Positions 49,248-58,520 are shown, numbered from the stretch's first letter. The stretch: DNA of 64,000 nt from Streptomyces fuscichromogenes (GCF_014645815.1 NZ_BMML01000022.1:62001-126000), one strand, 5' to 3'. Notes: generated by a model from the sequence alone, not told the origin. A program made the numbers and translations.

Positions 49248-50267
49248 TCAGATGCGGTCGCGCAGCCGCCTTTCCCGGCCGTAGAGCCCGACGACGACCA
49301 GGATCAGCCCACCGGTGATCATGTCCTGTGCGGCCGACGACAGTTGGTTGGCGCTGAGCAGCAGGGCGACCACCGACAGCACCAGCGCGCCGAGCACCGT
49401 ACGCCAGTAGTCGCCGCGCCCGCCGAACATGGTGCCGCCGACGATGACCGCCGCCAGGGACTGGAAGAGATAGGGGTCGCCGATCGTGACGTTGCCCGAG
49501 CCCGAGTAGCCCGCCAGCAGGATGCCCACGCAGGTGGCGAGCACCGCGCTGGCTACGTACGCGTAGATCCAGGTGCGGTTGACCCGCACCAGGGCGAGCC
49601 GGGCCGCCGACTGGTTGACGCCGGTCAGGTAGAGGTTCCGGCCGGCCCGGGTGCGGGTGAGCACCAGGCCGATGACGATCGCCACCACCGCCCAGATGAC
49701 GACCACCGGCGGGATGCCGATGCCGAAGGTGGTGCCGTTGGCGGCGGTCAGCGTGCCGAGCCACGCCGGGGCGACGCCGGTGGCGGAGCCGTTGATCCAC
49801 TTCAGCACCAGACCGGACAGCAGCGCGCTGACGCCCAGCGTCACGATGAGCGGCTCGACCTTGAAGCGGTACGACAGCACTCCGTTGACGAGTCCGCCCA
49901 GCACGCCGACGGCGAGCGCGACCGCCACCGCGGCCCCGGTGGACCAGTGGTCGGTGCCGCACAGTTCGGCGATGATGACATTGCCGGCCGAGATGAACGC
50001 CGCGATGGAGAAGTCGATCCCGCCCACCAGGACGACGATGGTCTGCCCGGCGCCCGCCAGCCCCAGCAGGGAGGCGTTGACGAGGATCGCGTAGAGCACG
50101 CGCTGCGAGCCGAAGCCCTCGATGGTGCTCAGGCCGTAGACGTACAGCGCGGCCAGGGCCAGCAGTTGGAGCAGCGGGACCCGGCGCTGCCACTCGTTGA
50201 GCGTGTGGAGCAGGGGAACCCCGCCCTCTCCCGTCGTCGGGTCCGCGACCGCGGTGTCTGTGGTCAT
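49248..50267 (-). CDS. Ribose-type ABC transporter permease, second copy
   Basis: A 339-residue membrane protein of the RbsC/XylH family with about 8-10 hydrophobic segments. Landmarks are GLAGAGQTIVVLVGGIDFSIAAFIS near segment 2, VEPLIVTLGVSALLSGL, and AAVIVGGTMFGGRGDYWRTVLGALVL, the cytoplasmic EAA-like loop. It pairs with the adjacent permease to form the channel of a carbohydrate-type (CUT2) importer. Its ATG overlaps the stop of the first permease (ATGA). Last gene of the four-gene operon. Confidence 0.92.
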   Translation of the reverse strand: MTTDTAVADPTTGEGGVPLLHTLNEWQRRVPLLQLLALAALYVYGLSTIEGFGSQRVLYAILVNASLLGLAGAGQTIVVLVGGIDFSIAAFISAGNVIIAELCGTDHWSTGAAVAVALAVGVLGGLVNGVLSYRFKVEPLIVTLGVSALLSGLVLKWINGSATGVAPAWLGTLTAANGTTFGIGIPPVVVIWAVVAIVIGLVLTRTRAGRNLYLTGVNQSAARLALVRVNRTWIYAYVASAVLATCVGILLAGYSGSGNVTIGDPYLFQSLAAVIVGGTMFGGRGDYWRTVLGALVLSVVALLLSANQLSSAAQDMITGGLILVVVGLYGRERRLRDRI

Positions 50268-51238
50268 GCGACGGCCCTCCTGCGGGCGTTGGTCAACACG
50301 GCGCCCACGACCACGGCGAAGAGCAGCATCGCGCCGTAGATCGCGGTGGACCACAGGGTGGACACCCTCACCACGTTGAGCAGGTTGTTGATCAGGTAGA
50401 TGCTCGCGGCGCCGAGCAGCGAGCCGAGCAGGGAGCCCCGGCCGCCGGCCAGCGAGGTGCCGCCCAAAGCCACCGCGGCGATGGCGAGCAGGGTGTACTG
50501 CGCGGACATGCTGGCCGCGCCCTCGCTGATGAGGGACATCAGGGCGATTCCGGCGATGCCCGCGTAGAGCCCGCCGAGGGAGTAGGCGGCGATCCGGACC
50601 TTCGGTACGTTCACACCGGCGGAGAAGGCGGTGGCGTCGTCGCCGCCGACCGCGTACAGCGCCTTGACGAACGGCGTCCGGGACAGAGCCCACCAGATCA
50701 CCAGCGGGGCGCCGATGGTCAGCAGCGCGCCGGGAACCGGGCCGAAGGAACCGGCCAGGTCCTTGGTCCACGAGGTGCTGCCGGAGGGGACGGTGTCGCC
50801 CTGGACCTGGGTGGCCAGGCCGCCGATGACGATGTTGGCGCAGAGCGTGGCCACGACCGGCTGGAAGCGCAGTACGGCCACGAGCACGCCGTTGACCGCG
50901 CCGATCGCGGCGCCGATCGCCAGGCAGACGGGGATCACCACGAAGGGCGAAGTGAGTCCGTTCGGGAGCAGGTTCGCCACGATGACGATGTCGATCAGGG
51001 TCAGCAGCGGGCCGATCGAGATGTCGATGCCGCCGCCGCCCGAGAGGATCGCCGGGGTGCTGGCCATCGCCGCGACGGCCAGCGGTGCGAAGGACGCGAG
51101 CACCGCCGCCCAGTTGCCGAAGGCCAGGAACGCCGGCTGGAGGGCGGTGTTGACCACCAGCAGGAGCAGTGCGAGCAGCCCGGCGAACGCGTACGGGCGC
51201 TTGCCGAGCAGGCCCCGCAGGAAGTCGAGGGCATTCAT
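50264..51238 (-). CDS. Ribose-type ABC transporter permease, first copy
   Basis: A 324-residue RbsC-like permease: LAVAAMASTPAILSGGGGIDISIGP, FQPVVATLCANIVIGGLATQ, and AIAAVALGGTSLAGGRGSLLGSL as the ATPase-contact loop. Two different permeases in one operon indicate a heteromeric channel. The start overlaps the ATPase stop by 4 nt. Confidence 0.92.
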   Translation of the reverse strand: MNALDFLRGLLGKRPYAFAGLLALLLLVVNTALQPAFLAFGNWAAVLASFAPLAVAAMASTPAILSGGGGIDISIGPLLTLIDIVIVANLLPNGLTSPFVVIPVCLAIGAAIGAVNGVLVAVLRFQPVVATLCANIVIGGLATQVQGDTVPSGSTSWTKDLAGSFGPVPGALLTIGAPLVIWWALSRTPFVKALYAVGGDDATAFSAGVNVPKVRIAAYSLGGLYAGIAGIALMSLISEGAASMSAQYTLLAIAAVALGGTSLAGGRGSLLGSLLGAASIYLINNLLNVVRVSTLWSTAIYGAMLLFAVVVGAVLTNARRRAVA

Positions 51239-52806
51239 GAGTCACCATCCGGGGAGGCGGAGCCGGCGACCGATGAGGTGACCGTGCGGCCGAAGAACGC
51301 GGCGACCAGGGACTGACGGGTCAGGGACGGGCGGTCGAGGGTCGTGGAGTGCGAGCCCTCGCGGAAGACGAGGACGCGGTCCATGAGCTCGATGTGCTCG
51401 TCGACCTCCGTCGAGAGCATGACGACCGCGACACCGCGTGCGGTCAGCTCGTCGAGGAGGGCGTAGATGTCGCGCTTGGCGCCGATGTCCACGCCCCGGG
51501 TGGGGTCGTTGAGCAGGAGTACGTCCGGGCGGCGGGCGAGCCAGCGGGCGATGACGACCTTCTGCTGGTTTCCGCCGGACAGGGTGGTGATGGGGTCGGA
51601 CTCGCGGCCCATCCGGACCTTGAGGCCGGACCGGTACTCCGCGAAGCGGCCCAGCGCGGAGGCCCGCGACAGCAGCCCGAAGCGGGTGTCCTTGTCCTGG
51701 GTCGCGGCCGAGAAGTTCTCCCGGATGGAGAGCGTCCCGAACAGGGCCTCGCCGCGCCGGTCGCGCGGTACGTACCCGATGCCGGCCGCTGCCGCCCGCT
51801 GTTCCGAGCGGATCTCGGTCTCGCCGCCCACCTCCACCCGTGCGACGGACCCCGCACCCGCGGGACCGTGCCACAGCGCGTTGATGAAGGCGTCCTGGCC
51901 GTGGCCCTCAAGCCCGGCCAGGCCGACCGTCTCTCCGGCCCGGAGCTCGAAGTCGACCGGGTCGGCGTCCGGACGGAGCCTGAGCCCGCGCACCCGCAGC
52001 AGTACCGGCGCGTCCGCGGCGGGGCCGCTGCGGTGCGCCGGCGCGCCGCCCTCGGGGATGTCGGTGAGGTGTTCGGCGCCGGTCATGAGGCGCACCAGCT
52101 CGGCCGTGGTGGCGTCGGCGGCCTCCAGGGTGGCCACCGACTCGCCCGAGCGCAGGACGGACACCCGGTCGGAGATCGCGTCGACCTCGTCCATGCGGTG
52201 GGAGACGAACAGCACGGCCATGCCTGCCGACCTGCGCCGGGCGAGAGCCTCGAAGAGCCGGTCCCGGGTGGCCACGTCGAGCGCGCTGGTGGCCTCGTCC
52301 AGGATCAGCACCCGGGGCTCGCGGACCAGCGCGCGGGCGATGCCGCAGGCCTGCCGGTCGCTCAGCGAGAGCTGTTCGACCGGAGTGTCCAGGTCGGGTG
52401 CCTCGCCGAGCAGTTCGCCCAGTACGGCGGCGGCCCTGGCCCGCTTGTCCGCCTCGGAGATCTTCCGCCGGAAGACCCCGTCGGCGCCGAGCCAGACGTT
52501 CTCCAGCACCGAGCGGGGGCCGACCACCAGAACCTCCTGGTAGACGGCCATCACACCGGCCGCGATCGCCGCCGCGGGCCCGCCGAGGCGGACCGCACGG
52601 CCGCCGACCCGGTAGCCGCCGGAGTCCGGGGCGTGCACCCCGGTGAGTATCTTGACCAAGGTGCTCTTGCCGGACCCGTTCTCGCCCATCAGGGCATGGA
52701 CCTCGCCCGCCAGAAGCCGGAGCGAACAGGACCGCAAGGCCCTGGTCGCCCCGAACGACTTGGCGAGACCGGTGACTTCGAGGGCCACCTGGCTCTGCTC
52801 GCTCAA
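51235..52806 (-). CDS. Ribose-type ABC transporter ATPase with two nucleotide-binding domains
   Basis: A 523-residue RbsA/XylG-type protein. NBD1: MGENGSGKSTLVKIL (Walker A), LSLSDRQACGIARAL (a divergent signature without LSGGQ), VLILDEATSALD and VSHR. NBD2: the Walker A is degenerate (GLEGHGQDAF), but LSGGNQQKVVIARWL is a good signature and the Walker B reads DVLLLNDPT with Asn/Asp in place of the usual acidic pair. Asymmetric NBDs are normal for this family. It powers uptake of a sugar or sugar-like solute. It starts 12 nt after the binding-protein gene. Confidence 0.93.
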   Translation of the reverse strand: MSEQSQVALEVTGLAKSFGATRALRSCSLRLLAGEVHALMGENGSGKSTLVKILTGVHAPDSGGYRVGGRAVRLGGPAAAIAAGVMAVYQEVLVVGPRSVLENVWLGADGVFRRKISEADKRARAAAVLGELLGEAPDLDTPVEQLSLSDRQACGIARALVREPRVLILDEATSALDVATRDRLFEALARRRSAGMAVLFVSHRMDEVDAISDRVSVLRSGESVATLEAADATTAELVRLMTGAEHLTDIPEGGAPAHRSGPAADAPVLLRVRGLRLRPDADPVDFELRAGETVGLAGLEGHGQDAFINALWHGPAGAGSVARVEVGGETEIRSEQRAAAAGIGYVPRDRRGEALFGTLSIRENFSAATQDKDTRFGLLSRASALGRFAEYRSGLKVRMGRESDPITTLSGGNQQKVVIARWLARRPDVLLLNDPTRGVDIGAKRDIYALLDELTARGVAVVMLSTEVDEHIELMDRVLVFREGSHSTTLDRPSLTRQSLVAAFFGRTVTSSVAGSASPDGDS

Positions 52807-52818
52807 CGTACTTGCTCC

Positions 52819-54075
52819 CTACGAGCCGAAGAAGCCGTCGATGTAGCTCGTCTCCGCGAATGTCTGGCCGACGTCGCCCACCGTGATGGTGGAGGCGTCA
52901 CCGGTCTTGAAACTCGACTTCGAGAAGTTCGACAGGTTGTCGCTCGTCACGAGCGGCGGATTGATGACGATGTCCGAAGCCTTGATCCCGTCACCGTCGA
53001 GCATGTGCTTGGCCACCTGGACGACGGCCTTGGCCAGTCCGTCGGCCGGGTTGAACAGGCCGACGCCCTTGTAGCTGCTCTGGTTGGCCGCCCAGTACGC
53101 CACCCCGCCCTTGGTCAGACCGTTGTCGGCGACCGGCGCCACGGTGACGTTGGACTTCTGGAAGGCCGAGATGATGCCCGTGGTCATCGGGCCGCCCTCC
53201 AGGACGCCGCCGATGGTCTTGGTCGGGTTCGCCGCCAGGTACTGCTGGACCTTGGTCTGGGCGGTGGTGGGCGAGAAGTCGGTGTAGATCGAGTCGTCCA
53301 GCGTGATGCCGGAGCACTTCGCCAGTGCGGCCTTGGCGCCCTTGAAGGTGTCCGTGTCGATCGGCACGCCCTTGATCCCGTGCACGCCGAGGATGGTGCC
53401 CTTTCCGCCCATGGACTTCGCCAGGGCGGCGGCCTGCGCCTCACCCGCCGCGAAGGCGTTCGGCACGACGTTGACGGTGTTGGCGTCGGCCACGTTGTTG
53501 AGCACCGAGATGGACGGGATGCCGGCCTTGGCGGCCTTGTCGACGACCGACTCGAAGCCCGCGGCCAGCGGCTGGTAGATGATCAGGTCGACCTTGTCGG
53601 TGATCAACTGGTTGAACTGCGAGATCTGGTTGGTGACCTCGTTGGTGGACACCAGGTCGATGACCTTGTAGCCCTGCGCCTTGAGGTACTTCTGCAGCGC
53701 GTTGTTGATCAGTGTCTGGTAGGGGTTCGTGAGCTGGGACTCGGAGATGCCGACGGTGATCGTCCCGGACTTCTTGCCCTCCCAGTTCGCCCACGCGCTC
53801 ATCTGCACCGTGCCGGAGTAGCCGCTGTACGCCGCGGTGTAGTCCGAGCCCAGGGCCTTGATCAGGCCGGCCGTGTCGTTGAACTTCGCCGCCGGGACGG
53901 TGCCGCAGGACGAGGACGACGAGTCGGCGCCGGCACTCGTGCTGTCGGAGCTCTTCTTGCTGCAGCCCGCAGCGGTGACGGTGAGCAGGGCCGCGGCACA
54001 GAGAGCGCCCGAGATCCGGACGGTGCGGTTGCGGCGCGTCGTGGCGGTGGCCGCGGTCGCTGGTCTTGCGGTCAT
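52819..54075 (-). CDS. Periplasmic-type sugar-binding lipoprotein of the ABC importer
   Basis: A 418-residue substrate-binding protein. The lipobox TAAGC (about residue 38) follows a twin-Arg/Thr-rich hydrophobic leader, so it is anchored outside the membrane. The mature protein has the two-lobed type I fold (TITVGISESQLTNPYQTLI, DLIIYQPLAAGFESVVDKA, GGVLEGGPMTTGIISAF). Ligand is unknown. The ATG at 54075 has AAAGGAGAG about 9 nt upstream. First gene of the operon. In other such operons it is the most highly expressed gene. Confidence 0.92.
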   Translation of the reverse strand: MTARPATAATATTRRNRTVRISGALCAAALLTVTAAGCSKKSSDSTSAGADSSSSSCGTVPAAKFNDTAGLIKALGSDYTAAYSGYSGTVQMSAWANWEGKKSGTITVGISESQLTNPYQTLINNALQKYLKAQGYKVIDLVSTNEVTNQISQFNQLITDKVDLIIYQPLAAGFESVVDKAAKAGIPSISVLNNVADANTVNVVPNAFAAGEAQAAALAKSMGGKGTILGVHGIKGVPIDTDTFKGAKAALAKCSGITLDDSIYTDFSPTTAQTKVQQYLAANPTKTIGGVLEGGPMTTGIISAFQKSNVTVAPVADNGLTKGGVAYWAANQSSYKGVGLFNPADGLAKAVVQVAKHMLDGDGIKASDIVINPPLVTSDNLSNFSKSSFKTGDASTITVGDVGQTFAETSYIDGFFGS

Positions 54076-54151
54076 CGTGGGGACTCTCCTTTGAGCCTGT
54101 GCGAGTCGGTGCCGGGTCACGGAGCGAAACGGCCCGACTAAATTGCACGGC

Positions 54152-54181
54152 AGCGTAAGAAGTGCCCGAAACGACGTACAA
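54152..54181 (-). promoter_or_regulatory. Candidate promoter of the ABC importer operon
   Basis: On the minus strand TTGTAC (54181-54176), 18 nt, then TACGCT (54157-54152). The -10 hexamer is the same as in the candidate promoter of the secreted-protein operon. The start codon is about 76 nt downstream. Confidence 0.35.
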
Positions 54182-54717
54182 GGTCCCCAGTCATCGAGCC
54201 TGGGGATGGGTGGTATGCCGGTCCGGCCCGCGCGGCTCGCCCGCCGCAGGTCGCGCACGCCGTTCCGCGCCGCCGAGGACCGCGATCCGGCTGACCGCCG
54301 CCGTGGGATTCGGTGCCGGAGCCGGGCTCGTCGCGGTCGGCGAACCCGCTGCGGCGAGGGCACCCCGCGCCCCCATAGACGCCGAATCGCGGTTGGCCGC
54401 GTCGTCCATGAGTTCCCTCCTCGACGGACGTGTCCACGACCGCAACGCCGGGGCCGCTGTGCTTGACGGGGCGGTCGGCTCGTCCGCGACGCCTGGGAGT
54501 CGTTTCGTTCCGAGGCCAAGGAGCGGCCCCGCGACAGCGGCCTTCCCGCCCCCACCGTGTTCGAGGTGCCGTGGGCTGTTCACGCATACTGATGACATGC
54601 GGCGACAAGAGAAGGCGATCACCCGCACCTCGTGAGTGACCGAATGACGACCGGTCCATTTCCTGGCGGGCTGAGGTGACGGACGGGGAATCCGGGGCCG
54701 GAGACGTCAGTCAGCTG
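54182..54717. other. Region without a convincing gene
   Basis: Several overlapping ORFs exist, all alanine/arginine/proline-rich and none with a recognisable domain. A plus-strand frame at about 54,290-54,480 (reading LTAAVGFGAGAGLVAVGEP) looks slightly protein-like and could be decayed coding sequence. The region follows the pattern of relics seen nearby. Confidence 0.35.
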
Positions 54718-54953
54718 TCACTCGTAGCCGAGTTCTTCCTTGGAGTGCAGGCGCCACCCTTCGTCCGCTTGACCAGGACGAAGGCGGTGCGCTCGAAAAC
54801 GTCGTAGTACCCGGAATCCGGGTCGTGGCCATATGTGAACCAGAGCGTCTCGACCCGCGCCGCGTCCGAGGTCTCGCTGACGACAGTCACCTCTTCCAGG
54901 GTGGACACGGCTTGGGTGCGGGTTGCGGCCGGTTCGTATGAGCATGATGGCAT
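54718..54953 (-). pseudogene. Frameshifted 3' fragment, possibly of a SnoaL/NTF2-like gene
   Basis: One minus-strand frame reads LEEVTVVSETSDAARVETLW and GYYDVFERTAFVLVK, then turns to noise. A neighbouring frame continues sensibly from the same point (DEGWRLHSKEELGYE and stop at 54718). Restoring one base near 54,770 joins the two into a coherent C-terminus. The upstream end is not coherent, so this is a truncated, frameshifted relic (or a sequencing error in a fragment). The family guess rests on the final GWRL motif and is weak. Confidence 0.45.
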
Positions 54954-55180
54954 GGCCGTCGCTCACGGAACCCGTCGCCGCCCGGCTCGAACTCCTGGGC
55001 GCCGACGGGTCGCCGTACGCGATCCCGCCTTTCTGGCCCATCCGGGAGGGTGCGTCGCCTGGGCCGCCCGCCGTGCGCTCCGGGGACCGGCATCCTCGGT
55101 AGCGTGACCATCTGGCAGGGAGTGTCCAGGTGTCCGGCTGGTCCGTGCGACGGCTTCCGGCGGAGAGTGATGAGGCTGCG

Positions 55181-55585
55181 ATGAGTGAACCGACGAAGCC
55201 CGAGGTCCACGTCCCGGAGGGCGAGGCTCCTACCGAGCTGACCATCCGGGACCTGGTCGTCGGCGACGGGGCCGAGGTGAAGCCGGGCATGGTGGTCAGG
55301 GTCCACTATGTCGGGGTGACCTTCGAGTCCGGGAAGGAGTTCGACGCCTCCTGGGACCGGGGCCTGCCGTTCAAGTTCGCCCTGGGCAGTGGCAAGGTCA
55401 TCAAGGGCTGGGACCGGGGAGTGAGGGGGATGAAGGTCGGCGGTCGGCGCGAGATCACCGTCCCCCCGCGTCTCGGCTACGGCAATCAGTCGCCCTCGCC
55501 GTTGATCCCGGCCGGCTCGACCCTGCTCTTCGTGGTGGACCTGCTGGACTCGTATTCCAGCACGACCGGGTGGAGCAACTCCTAG
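55181..55585 (+). CDS. FKBP-type peptidyl-prolyl isomerase
   Basis: A 134-residue FKBP. The core is complete: VRVHYVGVTFESGKEFDASW, PFKFALGSGKVIKGWDRGVRGMKVGGRRE, PPRLGYGN and IPAGSTLLFVVDLLD. It speeds cis-trans isomerisation of X-Pro bonds in folding proteins; there is no signal peptide, so it is cytoplasmic. The ATG at 55181 (MSEPTKPEVHVPEGEAP) matches the usual N-terminus of actinomycete FKBPs. The 50 nt of open frame upstream is not needed. Stands alone, convergent with the thioesterase gene. Confidence 0.95.
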   Translation: MSEPTKPEVHVPEGEAPTELTIRDLVVGDGAEVKPGMVVRVHYVGVTFESGKEFDASWDRGLPFKFALGSGKVIKGWDRGVRGMKVGGRREITVPPRLGYGNQSPSPLIPAGSTLLFVVDLLDSYSSTTGWSNS

Positions 55586-55671
55586 CGACTCCGGCCGCTC
55601 CTCGTCCGACCGGGTGAGCAGGCACTCCTCTTCCTGCGGCCCGGCCTGAGGCGTCCCGGCCCCGCCCCGGG

Positions 55672-56481
55672 TCACCAGCCCGGCAGCGGGCGGACGGTGA
55701 GGATCTGCTGCGCGTGGCCCACCGGTCCGGTCAGGTCGTGCAGGACGGTGCTGGTCAGGCCCTGGCCGGTGGGGCCGAAGGTGACGGTGGTGTCCAGGCC
55801 GACCCAGTCGCCCACCGGCTGCCGGTGGAGATGAACCGTCAGGTCGACGTTGGGGAACATCCACGCGGTGGGCGGCTGTCGTACGGCGATACCGTTCGCC
55901 GTGTCCACCAGGGCGAGATACGACGCGAGCGGGCTGCTGGGCTCGCCCGCCACCAGGTCGAGCGACGTGGAGACCCAGGCGGTCGTACGGCCGGGGCCGG
56001 GCGGAGCGAGGGGCCGTACGTCGAGGGAGGCGATGTAGCCGCCGGGCCATGTCTCTGTCATCGGCCATGAGGCCAGCGAGTCGGGCGGGGCGAGCGGGAC
56101 ACCGGGGCCGCCGGCGACGTCGGCGGTGTCGAGGGTGACGAGCAGCCAGGCACGGGCCTGGACCACGGGGCGGCCGGCGATGCGTACGGTGGCTTCCACG
56201 AGTGCGATGGTGCGGCCCGAGCGGATGGTCGCCACCTGGATCTCGCACTCGTCGAGGGCAAGGCGTCCGAGGATGTCGTAGCTGATCCTGGCAAGGACCA
56301 GCGCGTCGCTGCCGGGGCGTCCGGCGAAGTGGTGGTCGATGGCGTGGGCCACGAGACCGCCGAGCGGGCTGAAGTGCTGCTCGTCCGGATCCCAGGCACC
56401 GCCCGCGTGGACGGTGGGTTTGTAGCGGTGCTCGTCGATGCGCTCGTAGTAGCCGACGGGGACGGTGATGCCATGGGTCAA
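55672..56481 (-). CDS. Acyl-CoA thioesterase-like (double hot-dog) protein
   Basis: A 269-residue protein of the thioesterase-like superfamily: GGAWDPDEQHFSPLGGLVAHAID in the first hot-dog, RIAGRPVVQARAWLLVT, and FPNVDLTVHLHRQPVGDWVGLDT in the second. It would hydrolyse acyl-CoAs. The best start is a TTG at 56481, since AAGGAG sits at ideal distance, no in-frame ATG or GTG is close, and upstream frame is a Ser/Pro low-complexity artefact of a DNA repeat. Confidence 0.82.
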   Translation of the reverse strand: MTHGITVPVGYYERIDEHRYKPTVHAGGAWDPDEQHFSPLGGLVAHAIDHHFAGRPGSDALVLARISYDILGRLALDECEIQVATIRSGRTIALVEATVRIAGRPVVQARAWLLVTLDTADVAGGPGVPLAPPDSLASWPMTETWPGGYIASLDVRPLAPPGPGRTTAWVSTSLDLVAGEPSSPLASYLALVDTANGIAVRQPPTAWMFPNVDLTVHLHRQPVGDWVGLDTTVTFGPTGQGLTSTVLHDLTGPVGHAQQILTVRPLPGW

Positions 56482-56530
56482 CGGACTGTTCTCCTTGTGC
56501 CGTTCAGAATGCGTTGAGCCGGACGACGCG

Positions 56531-56576
56531 GACGCCGATGCCGATGCCGACGGTGACGGTGACGGTGACGGGACGG
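56531..56576. repeat. Short 6-bp tandem repeats upstream of the thioesterase gene
   Basis: Three units of GCCGAT-type followed by three units of GGTGAC in the 5' region of the leftward thioesterase gene. A similar GTCGGC run lies at 56785-56801. Simple-sequence DNA; possibly variable in length between strains. Confidence 0.6.
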
Positions 56577-56740
56577 GGAAGATGCCCAGGGCCTCCTGTC
56601 GCATGGGTCCATGGTCTCGCGGAAGCCATGACAGGTGATCGCGGATGGTGCCCCTGATCGTCCGGCGGCTGGAGCTGCGCAGGCCGTTCGGCACCCCGGA
56701 CCGCTTCGTGCGTGTGGCGGTCGCCGGTCCGGCGGCGATG

Positions 56741-56780
56741 AAAACCGTCGAGCCCGGTCCCTGGTGGACCGGGCTCGACG
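56741..56780 (-). terminator. Intrinsic terminator of the amidohydrolase gene
   Basis: A perfect 15-bp stem: CGTCGAGCCCGGTCC (56746-56760) pairs with GGACCGGGCTCGACG (56766-56780), with a 5-nt loop. On the minus strand the stem is followed by TTTT (56744-56741), giving a textbook Rho-independent terminator 75-110 nt past the amidohydrolase stop. Confidence 0.85.
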
Positions 56781-56853
56781 ACCGACGTCGGCGTCGGCGT
56801 CGGCGGGAGGCGGCGCACAGGTCCGTCGGGGTGGCCCGGCGCCGTCCGGCCGG

Positions 56854-58302
56854 TCAGCGGCCGTGTGTCGAAGCGCTGCGGTAGTCGGTGTACGTGTAGG
56901 GGTTGTCGAGGACCTTCGTCTCGGGGACGTCCGGGTTCATGCCCTTCGCCCATGCCTCCTCGCCCATGGTCGACCGCAGGTGTTCCACGGTCTGCTCGAC
57001 CGTGCGCCGCACCGCGGCCAGGTCGACGCCGAGCAGCCGGTGCTCGTGCTTGACCACCCGGCCGTCGACGACCACGGTGTGCACATCGCCGCGCTGGGCC
57101 TGGAACGCCACATGGCCGTAGGGGTTGAGCAACGGGAACGAGACCGGCGAGTGGTCGTTCTTCAGCAGCACGAGGTCGGCCTTCTTGCCCGGCTCGATGC
57201 TGCCCAGGTCCTGCTCGCGGCTGAGTGCCCTGGCGCCGCCGAGAGTCGCCCACTCCACGACCTGGTCGGCACGGAGCGCGCAGTGGGTGACGGTCTCGCC
57301 GCCGGCGTGGGCTTCGAGGTGCTCGCGGGCGCGGTCCGCGCCGAGGGTGGTGCGCATGGCGGAGAACAGGTCGCCGCTCCACCACACGCTCGTGTCCATC
57401 GACAGGGAGACGGGGATGTCGTGGGAGCGGACCGCCCAGGTCGTCGGATAGCCCTGGCCGGCGCTCTGCTCGCTCTCCGTGGACACCGACACCGAGCCGC
57501 CGGTCGCTGCGATGCGGTGGTAGGAGTCGGCCGACAGGGTGGAGGCATGCACATAGACCGTCTCGGGGGTCATGAATCCGTGCTCGTGCATCAGCCGGAT
57601 GCCGTCGTCGTTGGTGGCACCCCAGACGCCGGCGTGGGTGGTGACGGCGACGCCCAGGTCGCGCGCCACCTCGAAGGCGGGCTTCTCGGGGAAGGCGGGG
57701 TCGCCGGTGACGTCGAAGGCGAGTTGGAAGCCCAGCATGTCGTCGCCGGTGATGCGGCGGCGGACGAAGTCCCGGAACTCCGGTGCCGCGGTCCATTCCG
57801 CCGGGGCCTGCTGGATGTTGCCGTAGGCGAGGACGAACCGTCCGGGCACCGACCGGAGCGCGTCCACGGCCGCGTCGGCGTGGTCGACCGTCTGCAGTCC
57901 GTGTGACCAGTCGACGACCGTGGTCACACCGGCGTCCAGCGCTTCGACGGCGGCGAGGAGGTTTCCGGCGTGCACGTCCTCGGGCCGGAAGGCCCTGCCG
58001 TGTTCGAGGTAGTACCAGACGAAGTACTGGGTCAGGGTCCAGTCGGCGCCGTAACCGCGCATCGCCGTCTGCCACATGTGCCGGTGCGTGTCGATCATGC
58101 CGGGCATCACGATGCCGCCGGACGCGTCGATCTCCGTCGCGCCCTCCGGGACGGCGAGGTGCGGGCCGACCGCGGTGATCCGGTCGCCGGTCACGAGCAC
58201 GTCGGTGTCGGTGAGCACCCGTCGCGCGCGGTCCATGGGCAGCACCGTGCCGCCGCGGAAGACGACGGGGCGTCCCGCCTGGAATGGGGTGGACTGGCTC
58301 AT
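56854..58302 (-). CDS. Amidohydrolase, metal-dependent (ATZ/TRZ-type deaminase/hydrolase)
   Basis: A 482-residue protein of the amidohydrolase superfamily: GMIDTHRHMWQ supplies the HxH metal ligands, further ligands fall in TTHAGV and YVHASTLS, and SMDTSVWW supplies the catalytic Asp. The N- and C-terminal beta sandwich halves are present (VFRGGTVLPMDRARRVL; SIEPGKKADLVLL). Such enzymes hydrolyse C-N or C-Cl bonds on heterocycles or amides (deaminases, triazine hydrolases). ATG at 58302 with GGGAGATT upstream. It diverges from an IclR regulator across 273 bp that carry candidate operators, so it belongs to the same regulon as the ring-cleavage genes. Confidence 0.9.
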   Translation of the reverse strand: MSQSTPFQAGRPVVFRGGTVLPMDRARRVLTDTDVLVTGDRITAVGPHLAVPEGATEIDASGGIVMPGMIDTHRHMWQTAMRGYGADWTLTQYFVWYYLEHGRAFRPEDVHAGNLLAAVEALDAGVTTVVDWSHGLQTVDHADAAVDALRSVPGRFVLAYGNIQQAPAEWTAAPEFRDFVRRRITGDDMLGFQLAFDVTGDPAFPEKPAFEVARDLGVAVTTHAGVWGATNDDGIRLMHEHGFMTPETVYVHASTLSADSYHRIAATGGSVSVSTESEQSAGQGYPTTWAVRSHDIPVSLSMDTSVWWSGDLFSAMRTTLGADRAREHLEAHAGGETVTHCALRADQVVEWATLGGARALSREQDLGSIEPGKKADLVLLKNDHSPVSFPLLNPYGHVAFQAQRGDVHTVVVDGRVVKHEHRLLGVDLAAVRRTVEQTVEHLRSTMGEEAWAKGMNPDVPETKVLDNPYTYTDYRSASTHGR

Positions 58303-58324
58303 CACTGAATCTCCCACTCTGCAT

Positions 58325-58405
58325 CGGACGAGTGTCCGTATGGCGGCTCGTTGTTGCTGTCTGATGGTCATCAGGCTGCCGATCGCTGTCAATACTGTGC
58401 GTATT
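58325..58405. promoter_or_regulatory. Operator/promoter region of the amidohydrolase gene
   Basis: CGGACgagtGTCCG (58325-58338) is a palindrome 23 nt before the leftward start. Further out lie CTGATGgtCATCAG (58361-58374) and AATACtgtgcGTATT (58391-58405). On the minus strand a perfect TTGACA (58392-58387) overlaps the last palindrome; a weak GACCAT (58369-58364) stands 17 nt further at the -10 position. Confidence 0.5.
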
Positions 58406-58520
58406 CCGAGCTCCACCCGGATGTGCCGGTGAGCGTCCGCTCTACGGTCGTACCGCAGCCGTTGACGCCGGACCATGGACACAGGAGCCTGTTTTCCTGC
58501 GTAGAGTGCCCGCGGTGCAC

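Noticed and set aside
51349..54141. A 930-codon plus-strand ORF opposite the ABC importer genes
   Set aside because: It runs antisense across two well-supported genes and has shadow composition.
56482..56694. Extended N-terminus of the thioesterase with a Ser/Pro/Ala repeat
   Set aside because: The repeat is a translation of simple tandem DNA repeats upstream of a well-placed ribosome binding site and TTG start.
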